A stretch of DNA of 47,933 bases, taken from Bacteroidales bacterium. GTDB taxonomy: Bacteria; Bacteroidota; Bacteroidia; Bacteroidales; UBA1715. Shown piece by piece: positions 31,717 through 40,400 of the stretch (the stretch's first letter is position 1; every line of letters begins with the position of its first letter). A program made the translations under genes and the position numbers. The stretch is from contig JAITUU010000018.1 in the NCBI GenBank assembly GCA_031286165.1, forward strand, positions 1 through 47,933, given 5' to 3'. A model generated the notes under the pieces. It made no database searches. It had not been told where the DNA came from and saw only the letters and a program-made list of their open reading frames with translations.

Positions 31717-34262
31717 AGTTGTTTTAGGAATTTTTCTGAAAATATTCGGTTGTCTGTTTTTAGTGTGCAAATGTATGTTCCAATAGGTAATTGTGCCGTT
31801 TGCAACGTAAGCGTGTAAACACCAGCCTCGTGAGATATGCTATTGTTGAGTTTATACACAAGTTTTCCGCTGCTATCGTGTATCATAATTTCTACAATTT
31901 CTGTATTATCGGGTAATTGATATTCAATATGTATGTTATCTGTTGTGGGATTCGGATAGAGTTTGAAATATGGTTTTTCTAATTCGATTTCTTCTTCTAT
32001 TGGAGTTGATTTTTCTACCATAAAATCAGTTACAAAAGGGAGCGAATCGGTATTTGGCGTTGCGGGTGCCGATTTTAAGGAAAATGTACATAAAAAATAT
32101 GGTTCTACGTAGGCTCTGAACGTAGAACCTGCTTCTGCTTTAAATCCTTCGGAAAGTGTAATGCTTTTTCCTGCATGAAAGGTTACATTTGCACCGCTTT
32201 TTACAATATAATCTCCGGTTGTTATTGCAGAATTTACATTGTTTCCAGCCGCAATCGTATTTATTGCTTGATATGAAGTGGTGCTTGTTTCATTTTTGTT
32301 TTGAAGTTTAAATTCAGTATCTACATTTGGGTGTATTGCAACAGAAAATCGCACATTTTCCGGAGATGTTGGAATCCATGTATTAACCTGTTGCCCGTTT
32401 ATTGTAATACCCAAATTATATACCCATGTTCGCAACGTGGCAGAGGTTTCAGTAATGTCAGTTATTTGAGCGTAATTCCCTCCATAATTTGGGTTTGCAG
32501 CCGAAAAACCATTTGTAGTTACAGATATTGCCGGTGATATGGTGTATGGATAATTTATTGTTGCTTTTACTTCATGGTGTTTTACATTATAATACGTTCC
32601 GGCAGATAAAAAGGAACAACCTCCTGAATTTACTACCCATGTTATGTTAGAAGACCCTTGGTCTGTTCCACTAATATTTGAAATTGTTGTGGATTGTATA
32701 TTGTATGTTTTTAAAACGGCTTTGTAAGCATTAACTAAACCATAGCCAACTTGATTATTCCAAGAACCGTATTGTTTTGTTGTTCCATAACAATACCGAG
32801 AAGGAGAGATTTTTTCGCAACTTGAACAAATAATTCCACGAACCTCTTCTCCTGTTAAACATGGATTTATTGATAGTATTAATGCAGCAACACCCGAAAC
32901 AAATGGACACGCTGCTGAGGTGCCACTAAAATCAGAAGTATAAATGCCATTTATTCCATCATTAATAAGGGTATGATTAGAAGCATTCAATACGTATGTT
33001 GTATAAATATTAATACCCGGTGCCACAACACTTAATCCAGAGCCATAATTAGAAAAATTTGCCCGAATACCACTTTTGTCAATTGCCCCAACAGCAATTA
33101 CATTCGTTAAATTTGCAGGATAATTAATACTTGATTTAGAGTTATTTCCTGTTGAAACAATAACAACACACCCTTTCCCATCTCTGCCGTATGTTACAGC
33201 ATTATTGATAGCATTGGTGATTACCGCTGCTGTTCCTCCACCACCCCACGAATTACTAATAACATCGGCATTTGCAGTTTCCCACGCATAACGGATTCCT
33301 TCTGCCATCCAAGCATCATTTGTTACCCATTCGTCCTTTCCAACAGGAGTATATGCAATTCTTACGGGAATCATGCTAATATTTGGAGTAACACCAATTA
33401 TTCCTTTATTGTTATCAACAGCACCTATAATGCCTGCGCACGCAGTTCCATGTGCATTTGTGGAATAAGGGCTACCGTTGCCGCCTCCCGGATTAGCATT
33501 ATTGGGAATCGCATCATATCCTTGTAATAAATTATTTTGTAAATCTGGGTGGGATAGCGCAACTCCTTCGTCTAAAATTGCAACTTTAATGTTTTTATCC
33601 CCTTTTGTGAATTTCCACGCTTTTTCAATTCCAATATCAATGCCTACCATTCCTCCTAATAGTCCTGTGTTTTTTAATCCCCACTGATAGGAAAAATAGG
33701 TGTTATTTGGTTTTAATATTTTAAAAAAATTAGGTTCAGCAAATTCACAAAGTCCTGTTTCATATATTTTTCTGCTTATTGATAATATTTCACTTAAATT
33801 TACATTAAGTTTGATTTTGTAAATTTCTGAATAAGGGTCAAATAGTTGTATTGTGTCAATTTGCTTTGTTAAGTCAATAGATCTGAATACATCTTGTAGG
33901 AAGAATCCTTTTTTTAATTGTATAAAAATTTCATTGGTTGAAAAATGTACTACACTATCTTCGGATTCTAAACCATAGGTGGCATTCATTATTCCCAAAC
34001 GATCTAACATTATATTAAGTTTTGTTTGCAACGTGTCAATTGATACTAATACTATATTGTCTCCCACGGAAATAACTGAACGGAAACCTCTTTCTTTTGA
34101 CAAAGATTGATAGCCCTCTTTCGTGTTTGTTTTTAAAATCATTTGGTCTTTTTTTATTGTAAAAACGACTCTCTCTCCGTTTGCAGAATAGAAAAAATCT
34201 GATTGCGCAAACAAAGAAGTGGCAAGGTGTGAAAAAACAATAAGTGTAAGAATAAATTTCAT
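31713..34262 (-). CDS. Subtilisin-like (S8) protease with T9SS sorting domain
   Basis: 849 residues from the ATG at 34262 (signal MKFILTLIVFSHLATSLFAQ). A propeptide-like region covers about 21-185 and ends at CEFAEPNFF. The S8 catalytic triad is complete: Asp231 (VAILDEG), His271 (NAHGTACAG) and Ser449 (FSGTSAACPF), with the oxyanion Asn373 (STGNN). A beta-rich region then carries TFHAGKSITLSEGFKAEAGS. The last 80 residues (KLYPNPTTDNIHIEYQLPD to IFSEKFLKQL) are a type A T9SS sorting domain, so it is exported and anchored or released at the surface. The substrate is unknown. The 4-bp gap to the upstream propeptide-like lipoprotein gene and the 4-nt overlap with the fibre-like gene indicate one operon. 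Confidence 0.93.
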   Translation of the reverse strand: MKFILTLIVFSHLATSLFAQSDFFYSANGERVVFTIKKDQMILKTNTKEGYQSLSKERGFRSVISVGDNIVLVSIDTLQTKLNIMLDRLGIMNATYGLESEDSVVHFSTNEIFIQLKKGFFLQDVFRSIDLTKQIDTIQLFDPYSEIYKIKLNVNLSEILSISRKIYETGLCEFAEPNFFKILKPNNTYFSYQWGLKNTGLLGGMVGIDIGIEKAWKFTKGDKNIKVAILDEGVALSHPDLQNNLLQGYDAIPNNANPGGGNGSPYSTNAHGTACAGIIGAVDNNKGIIGVTPNISMIPVRIAYTPVGKDEWVTNDAWMAEGIRYAWETANADVISNSWGGGGTAAVITNAINNAVTYGRDGKGCVVIVSTGNNSKSSINYPANLTNVIAVGAIDKSGIRANFSNYGSGLSVVAPGINIYTTYVLNASNHTLINDGINGIYTSDFSGTSAACPFVSGVAALILSINPCLTGEEVRGIICSSCEKISPSRYCYGTTKQYGSWNNQVGYGLVNAYKAVLKTYNIQSTTISNISGTDQGSSNITWVVNSGGCSFLSAGTYYNVKHHEVKATINYPYTISPAISVTTNGFSAANPNYGGNYAQITDITETSATLRTWVYNLGITINGQQVNTWIPTSPENVRFSVAIHPNVDTEFKLQNKNETSTTSYQAINTIAAGNNVNSAITTGDYIVKSGANVTFHAGKSITLSEGFKAEAGSTFRAYVEPYFLCTFSLKSAPATPNTDSLPFVTDFMVEKSTPIEEEIELEKPYFKLYPNPTTDNIHIEYQLPDNTEIVEIMIHDSSGKLVYKLNNSISHEAGVYTLTLQTAQLPIGTYICTLKTDNRIFSEKFLKQL

Positions 34263-34266
34263 AAAT

Positions 34267-34836
34267 TTACTTTTTTGATTCTCTGAAAAAATTGGGTTCT
34301 GCAAATTCACATAATCCGGATTCATATAGTTTTCTGCATATTGGCAGTATTTCGCTCAAACTCACATTTAAACCAATCTTATAAATCATAGAATAGGGAT
34401 TAAATAATTGTACGGAATTAACTTTTTCCACATCAATTATATTGACTATATCTTGTGTTGAAGTATTGTTTTTTAATTGTACAAAAATTGTATCCGTAGG
34501 ATATTGCATTGTTCCATCTTTGTACTTTAATCCATGTGTAGCACTCACAACATTTTGTTGGTTTCTTTCTATATCATGTATCGTAATTTTTCGTGGATTT
34601 ATAGTTGCAATAATCCAAATATCACTCACCATTGCAACTGATTTAAAAATAGATTGTTCAGATAAAGCAATAGCAGCAGCGTTTGAATGACATTTGACTA
34701 TTACTGTGTTTTTTTGGATTTGAAATTTATTCTTTGTTCCATTTTCGGCATAGAAAAAATCATCTTTCTTGCAACTTCCACCAATAACAGCAAGAATGAG
34801 TAAAAAGCAACTTATTTTTAAAATATTCTGGTTCAT
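34267..34836 (-). CDS. Lipoprotein copy of the subtilase propeptide
   Basis: 189 residues with a lipoprotein signal (MNQNILKISCFLLILAVIGG, then SCKKDD with the lipid Cys at about 22). The mature part aligns over its full length with residues about 21-185 of the protease encoded 4 bp downstream: DFFYAENG/DFFYSANG, PTDTIFVQLK/STNEIFIQLK, VQLFNPYSMIYKIGLNVSLS/IQLFDPYSEIYKIKLNVNLS and LYESGLCEFAEPNFF/IYETGLCEFAEPNFF. It stops (RESKK) where the catalytic domain would start. Subtilase propeptides act as folding helpers and tight inhibitors, so a membrane-anchored free propeptide could protect the cell or help fold the enzyme (inference). It may instead be a truncated second protease gene, but the clean domain edge and the swap to a lipoprotein signal favour a functional gene. 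Confidence 0.8.
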   Translation of the reverse strand: MNQNILKISCFLLILAVIGGSCKKDDFFYAENGTKNKFQIQKNTVIVKCHSNAAAIALSEQSIFKSVAMVSDIWIIATINPRKITIHDIERNQQNVVSATHGLKYKDGTMQYPTDTIFVQLKNNTSTQDIVNIIDVEKVNSVQLFNPYSMIYKIGLNVSLSEILPICRKLYESGLCEFAEPNFFRESKK

Positions 34837-34856
34837 ACAATGAAATTTTAATTATT

Positions 34857-35282
34857 TTATTTTTTCAAAATTTCAACTTCGGATTGTAAATTCTCAATTG
34901 ATTTTTGCTGTTGAATAATATACAGGTCAATTCTTCAATTTTTTTCAGGAGTAGTGTATTCATTTTGCTCACGTTAATTCCTTCGTTTTCCATTTCGGCA
35001 GCAGGAGCAACTTTTGCAATAAATTCCGTTTGCATTTTTTGTCGGGTATGGTTCTTCGTTTAAAAGTCCTGAATTTGTTAATTGTATCCCATATTTTGTT
35101 ACTCCATGTATGGTTAATTTAGCATCACTATTTGCGTTTGCCCCTATTCCCACATTAACAGCAGAAGGAGTAAGGACATAATTACTATTGATAGATGTCC
35201 ACGATTGCGAAAAAGTAGGAATTGTGAGTGTACTAAAAAATGTAAGGATTACTAACTGGTATAGGTATTTTTTCATAATCAT
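34857..35282 (-). pseudogene. Decayed tail-fibre-like gene
   Basis: It starts with an intact signal (MKKYLYQLVILTFFSTLTIP) and SAVNVGIGANANSDAKLTI, then GIQLTNSGLLNEEPY, parallel to the start of the intact gene at 31716. The frame then shifts and stops at 34974. Another frame continues the homology with IAKVAPAAEMENEGINVSKM and NTLLLKKIEELT. A second shift leads to LYIIQQQKSIENLQSEVEIL and a stop at 34857. Compared with the intact paralogue, a middle part of roughly 110-150 residues is missing. So there is at least one large deletion and two frameshifts. It is upstream of the propeptide lipoprotein in the cassette. Confidence 0.85.
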
Positions 35283-35332
35283 CCATTTTTATACCGTATT
35301 GTGCATATCATCAGTTAGCCGATTAGTCATGA

Positions 35333-35361
35333 TTTAAAAATTACAAGTGCTGCATTTTTGA
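35333..35361 (-). repeat. Direct repeat, right copy: 3' end of nfnA
   Basis: 29 bp forming the real C-terminal codons of nfnA (QKCSTCNF and stop). It matches 30808-30836 with one mismatch. The distance between copies is 4,525 bp. Confidence 0.9.
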
Positions 35362-36170
35362 ATTTTGCGCATACAATCTTGTTCTATTTCTTTGTAGCCG
35401 CTCAGTCGCATCATCATTTCATCAAAATCTACTTGATGTGCGTCAAATTCGGGACCATCAACGCACACAAATTTGGTTTTTCCGCCCACACTCACGCGGC
35501 AGGCTCCGCACATTCCGGTGCCGTCCACCATTATGGTATTGAGCGATGCAAGAGTAGGAATAGTATATTTTTGCGTGAGTAAACTCACAAATTTCATCAT
35601 CACCGCCGGACCTATGGTTACGCACATATCTACTTTTTCGCGCTGAATTACCATTTCCACACCGTTGGTTACAAGTCCTTTTTCTCCGTAGGAACCGTCA
35701 TCGGTCATTATTACGAGTTCATCGGCATAGGGGCGCATTTGTTCTTCCAAAATGATGAGCGATTTGGTGCGAGCGGCAAGTACCACTATCACTTTATTGC
35801 CTGCTTCTTTGAGTGCTTTCACTATGGGCAGCATAGGAGCAGTGCCCACTCCGCCGCAGGCACACACTACGGTGCCAAAATTTTCTATATGCGTGGCTTT
35901 CCCTAGTGGACCCACCACATCGGTAATTTCATCGCCCACATTGAGCGCACAGAGTTTTTCCGAAGAAACTCCTACTTTTTGCACCACAAGGGTTATAGTG
36001 CCTTTTTCTACATCGGAATCGGCTATGGTAAGCGGAATACGCTCACCGCGATTGCCCACGCGCACTATTACAAAATGACCTGCTTTTCGCGCTCTGGCTA
36101 TCAATGGAGCCTCAACTTCGAGTTTTACAACAAGTTCCGAAAAATATTCTTTGCCAACAATTCTATTCAT
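35334..36170 (-). CDS. nfnA: Nfn small subunit (FAD/NAD-binding, 2Fe-2S)
   Basis: 278 residues. It is a ferredoxin-NADP reductase-like fold with an N-terminal FAD barrel (VEAPLIARARKAGHFVIVRV, GERIPLTIADSD), an NAD-binding part (VCACGGVGTAPMLPIVKAL) and a 2Fe-2S site near the end (GTGMCGACRVSVGGKTKFVC). The extra C-terminal Cys motif KCSTCNF is unusual and is the piece duplicated at 30808. The dihydroorotate dehydrogenase electron-transfer subunit and sulfide dehydrogenase beta subunit share this fold. The large GltD-like subunit nearby supports Nfn. A -7 box lies 22-29 bp upstream of its ATG. Confidence 0.88.
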   Translation of the reverse strand: MNRIVGKEYFSELVVKLEVEAPLIARARKAGHFVIVRVGNRGERIPLTIADSDVEKGTITLVVQKVGVSSEKLCALNVGDEITDVVGPLGKATHIENFGTVVCACGGVGTAPMLPIVKALKEAGNKVIVVLAARTKSLIILEEQMRPYADELVIMTDDGSYGEKGLVTNGVEMVIQREKVDMCVTIGPAVMMKFVSLLTQKYTIPTLASLNTIMVDGTGMCGACRVSVGGKTKFVCVDGPEFDAHQVDFDEMMMRLSGYKEIEQDCMRKIQKCSTCNF

Positions 36171-36191
36171 AGTCTATATTTTTGAAGTTCA

Positions 36192-36199
36192 CAAAAATA
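36192..36199 (-). promoter_or_regulatory. -7 element for nfnA
   Basis: TATTTTTG on the minus strand (36199-36192), 21 bp before the ATG at 36170. No good -33 TTTG is seen. The rest of the 127-bp gap to pdxA holds nothing I can name. Confidence 0.45.
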
Positions 36200-36297
36200 T
36201 AAATTAATTGCGAATTGCCACACACGCAAAGTGAGAATTATTTTACTTGGCGTGCATTATACGAAAAACACGGACGAAACGGCAGAGAAAACCTACC

Positions 36298-37323
36298 TTA
36301 CCGCAACTGATGCGCCACCAAAGTATCGTACTGCGAGCGGGCGGCAAAAATATCTATGGCGGTAAAAATTGCTTGCAAGAGCGATTCCGGCGAGGCTTCG
36401 TTTTTATTTGCCAAATTATAGGCGGTGCCATGTCCGGGCGATACGCGCACTATGGGCAGTCCGGCGGTGTAATTCACTGCCGAATCGAAATCTGTTGCCT
36501 TGAAGGGGGCAAGTGCTTGGTCGTGATACATTCCCAAAATGGCATCGAAGTGAGTATATTCGTGCGAACCGAAGAAACCATCGGCGGCATAAGGTCCGAG
36601 TGCCATAATTCCTTTGTCGCGAGCGGCTTGTATGGCGGGAATAATAATTGATTGTTCCTCATTACCTATCACGCCATTGTCGCCGGCGTGAGGATTCAAC
36701 CCAAATACTGCTATGCGCGGTTTGGTAATGGTAAAATCGCGCTTCATGCTTTCGTGAAGCACTTCCAATTTGTGTAGAATGCGCTCTTTGGTAATGTATT
36801 GTGCTACATCGGCTATGGGCACATGACCTGCCACCACACCCATTTTCATAAAATCGTTCATGAGCAACATTACATGGTTGGGGTTGCCAAATTCTGCTGC
36901 CAAATATTCCGTGTGTCCGGGAAAATTAAAACCTGCATCGTTGATGTTTTTTTTATTGATAGGTGCAGTTACCAAGCAGTCTATCGTGTGTGTTTTCAAA
37001 TCGGCAACGGCTCGTTTGAGGGCTTCAAACGCGGCTTTGCCTGCCTCTACGGTAGAAACACCGGGTTCCACCTTCACTTCACCGCTCACGCAGTCTATCA
37101 GGTTCACGCTGTTTCTTTTTGCTTCGGCAGCAGTTTGAATGGTGGTGTAATTGAATTTCGGAATATCGAGCGAATGGCGGTAAAACGCAAGTGCTTTCGC
37201 CGATGCGTAAAGAATGATGGTATGGTTTTCGTACACGCGCGGGTCGCTGAGTGCTTTGAGAATTATTTCGTAATTAATGCCGTTGAAATCGCCGTGCGTA
37301 ATGCCTATGGTACACTGTGTCAT
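36298..37323 (-). CDS. pdxA: 4-hydroxythreonine-4-phosphate dehydrogenase
   Basis: 341 residues, the normal length. PdxA oxidises 4-phosphohydroxy-L-threonine with NAD in the DXP-dependent pyridoxal phosphate pathway. Family motifs are intact: IGITHGDFNGINYEI at the start, LVTAPINKKNINDAGFNFPG, the metal-site GHTEYLA, LNPHAGDNGVIGNEE, and GMYHDQALAPFK followed by PIVRVSPGHGTAYNLA, with the conserved His and Asp residues. It is cytoplasmic and dimeric. A -7 box (37357-37350) and the terminator of the giant gene precede it. Confidence 0.95.
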   Translation of the reverse strand: MTQCTIGITHGDFNGINYEIILKALSDPRVYENHTIILYASAKALAFYRHSLDIPKFNYTTIQTAAEAKRNSVNLIDCVSGEVKVEPGVSTVEAGKAAFEALKRAVADLKTHTIDCLVTAPINKKNINDAGFNFPGHTEYLAAEFGNPNHVMLLMNDFMKMGVVAGHVPIADVAQYITKERILHKLEVLHESMKRDFTITKPRIAVFGLNPHAGDNGVIGNEEQSIIIPAIQAARDKGIMALGPYAADGFFGSHEYTHFDAILGMYHDQALAPFKATDFDSAVNYTAGLPIVRVSPGHGTAYNLANKNEASPESLLQAIFTAIDIFAARSQYDTLVAHQLR

Positions 37324-37349
37324 GAGTTTTTCTATTTGTTTGATGTGTG

Positions 37350-37357
37350 CAAATATA
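37350..37357 (-). promoter_or_regulatory. -7 element for pdxA
   Basis: TATATTTG on the minus strand is an exact TAnnTTTG match, 26 bp before the ATG at 37323 and just past the giant gene's terminator. No TTTG is at the right -33 distance. Confidence 0.5.
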
Positions 37358-37367
37358 GTATTTTACA

Positions 37368-37401
37368 ACAAAAAAGCCCACATTGCTGCGGGCTTTTTTG
37401 T
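37368..37401 (-). terminator. Terminator of the giant surface protein gene
   Basis: A 12-bp stem, ACAAAAAAGCCC (37368-37379) with GGGCTTTTTTGT (37390-37401), has a 10-nt loop. It lies 15 bp after the stop at 37417 and runs into T residues on the minus strand. Confidence 0.85.
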
Positions 37402-37416
37402 TCTTTCGTTGTTTTT

Positions 37417-40400
37417 CTATCGAATTATGGTAACATCGCCTTTAATGTTCAATTCGCGGTGATTACCATTGCTATCGGTTTCTTCGCAGGTGGCTTTACA
37501 GTGATATACATACACGTCTTGACGCGCCACTTGCCCTTTGTAATATCCGTCCCAATGCGCCGATTTGTCGGTAGAACTCCACAACTGCGTGCCCCAGCGG
37601 TCGTAAATGCGGAGTTCGTAACCCCATTCAAGCACGCCTTCGTTGTACACGGCATAGAAACTTTCGTTTTTATCGGGCATAAACACATTCGGGAATTTCA
37701 ATCCGCAGTTTGGATTTTCGCCCACGTGAATAGGTTTGCTCACATCGTTTCGGCACCCCCATTGCTCATCTACCATATGAAGCGTGGCGGTGTAATCACC
37801 CGATTGGTCGTAGGTGAAGAATACGTTTTCATTGACACTTGTGGTAGTTTCGGTAAATACGCCATCTCCGGCAAAATCCCAATAGTAACTCACCGGAGTT
37901 TGCAGAGGTGTCGATTCATTTTCAAATCGCACTTCTTTACCCGGATAAATTTCATCGGGGAAACGGTAGGTTTTATCGCTTTGATAGTAGATTTTTTCCA
38001 CCGGTGCCCATGTGAAATCGGGCTGCGGCAATGGGTGAATGGAAACCACAAGCGGTGGCGACATATCTACTTGACAGGCTCCGTTCACCATGTGTAAATT
38101 GATGAGTTCATTGCCGGCATAATTCCATGTAATATCCGCTTTGGTAGCATTTTGGTTGGTTTGCAAACTTCCAAGTCCATTGAGCAAATTCCATGTATAA
38201 GTGGTAGTAGATTGCTGGCTGCCGGTGGCATTGATTACATATTCGGCAGTTTCGCCTTGACACACATCGAGCGGACCGGTAATAATAGCAAAAGGTTTTT
38301 CATAGATTGCAAATTCGCCGGTACTTGAAGCCACAATAGGTGTACAAGTTGCCGCAGAAGCCGGCGGAATTACTTGCACGCGCACTTGTGCATGATAGGT
38401 GGTTCTACCCCACTGCACCGAAAATTCCGGTACGTTGGTAGTGGTAGTAGGCTGAATAGCCATACCGTCTATGAGCGCGTCCCACAAATACTGTGTTCCC
38501 GAAGGGAAGGTATGCCCTTGCACAGTGTATTTGCCCGGTTCTTCTCCCATACAGAGCGGAATATCGCCCGCTATGGAAATTTGTGGTTGTGCCTGCACGC
38601 TAATAGTGCGAGTGGCAGTAGCGGTACAATTATTCACATCGGTTACTTTGTAGGTAACGCTCACATTACTTTGCGCAGCGGTAAAGTTCAGCGTTGGATT
38701 GGCAGCAGTATTGTTTGGCGTAAGCGTGCCGCCGTTCACCGTCCATAAATGCGAGTAGGCAGGAGTGCCTCCGCTTGGATTGCCCGAAAGAGTAATAGGA
38801 TCATCGGTAAAAAAGGTATTGTTACAGAAAGCACTGAGGCTCAAATTGACGCTTGGTACCGGATTTACTTTGAGTACATAATCTTTTGTGAGCGAAGAGC
38901 ACACCGGATTGGCACTATTGATAGTTGCCCGTAGTGTAACCGAAAGCCCTGCATCGGCGGCTACCGAAGAATAGGTTGTAGAATTTCCTGTTGTTGGACT
39001 CACCGTTCCAAATCCATTTATCACTGTCCACGTTACGATACCATTGGATGATTGTGCTTGCACGTTAAAAGTTTGCTGTGCACAAATTTCCATGCCGGGT
39101 TGGGTAGTAATATCGAGTGTGGGTGCGGCTATCACATTGAGTGTGTACGAAGCGGTAGCGTTGGTACACACGCCGCCATTACTTACCGTGAGAGTAAATA
39201 CCACTGTTGTGTTGGTAGTAGTTGCTCCGGGTGTATAGGTAGGTGTGGTGCTTGTAGGGTCGTCTAAACTTCCGTAGCCGGCAGGTGTCCACGACCATGT
39301 GTGAGTACCGTTGGCAACAGTAGTTTGCAGCGGGAAGGTTCCCGTTTCACAAATAGATGCACCGGAAGTATTGGTAATTTGAGCCACCGGCAGTGCTTTC
39401 ACTTGCAAATCGTAGGTTGCCACATCGGGAGCGCAGGAAGTATTACTCACGGTAAGCGTGAAGGTTACGGTATTACCCGCATCGCCTGCTGCCGGTGTAT
39501 ATACAGGATTGTTGATAGTAGTACTGCTGAGCGTTCCTTGTCCGTTGTGTGTCCATGCTATGCTTCCGTTGGCAGTGTTCGATGTTAATTGGAAGGTGCT
39601 ATTGCTGCCCGATACGCAAATTGCTGCACCTGCTTGATTGGTAATTTGTGCCAAAGGTCCTGCTTTTACGTTCAGTAAATATGTTGCGGTGGCATTTTCA
39701 CACACGCCGCCATTATCTACCGTAAGGGTAAAGTTCACATCAACTTCGGAAGTGGTAGTGCCGGGAGTATATACGAGTGTTGATTGGTCTATGGAACCAA
39801 ATCCCGCAGGTGTCCATGTCCACGTAGCATTGCCGTTTTGAATATTGGCAGTGAAGGTAAAGGTTTCATCGGAACAAATTTCTGCACCGGCAGCGTTGGA
39901 AATTATTGCCACCGGAAGTGCTTTGATTTCCAATTCGTAGGTTGCCACATCTGCCGGACACGAAGGATTGGTTACGGTGAGGGTAAATGTTACCTTTTTA
40001 CCTGCATCGGCGGCTGCCGGTGTATAGGTTGGGTTGGCAATAGTGGCATTATCTAAACTTCCTGCGCCATTGTGTGTCCATGCAAGGGTTCCGTTTGCAG
40101 TGTTTGATGTTAATTGGAAGGTGCTATTACTGCCCGAAACACAAATTGCCGCACCTATTTGATTGGTAATTTCTGCCAAAGGTCCTGCTTTTACATTCAA
40201 TGTATATTGCGCAGAGGCATCTTCACACACGCCATTGCTCACGCTCAGCGTAAATACCACATCTTGTTCGGTAGTGGTTGCTCCGGGAGTATATACGAGT
40301 GTTGATTGGTCTAAACTGCCAAATCCGGCAGGTGTCCATGTCCATGTAGCAGTGCCGTTGGCAATGGTGGTAGTGAGTTGGAAGTTTACATCGGAACAAA

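Larger units (their letters stand above)
30808..35332 (-). other. Protease/fibre cassette inserted between nfnA and nfnB
   Basis: A block of 4,525 bp, counting one copy of the 29-bp direct repeat. It carries, in transcription order, a broken fibre-like gene, a propeptide-like lipoprotein, a T9SS subtilase and an intact fibre-like gene, all on the minus strand. No integrase or transposase is present. The genes are joined by gaps or overlaps of a few bases. Integration at the 3' end of a gene with duplication of that end is the usual mark of site-specific integration, but an ectopic duplication is equally possible. Confidence 0.5.

Noticed and set aside
30808..35332. Transposon or insertion sequence
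   Set aside because: No transposase, no terminal inverted repeats; the flanking repeat is a gene end, so only an integration-like event is suggested.
36799..38097. 432-codon open frame on the plus strand across pdxA and the giant gene
   Set aside because: It is antisense to two clear genes, spans the terminator between them and has no recognisable domain; it reflects the complement of their codon pattern.
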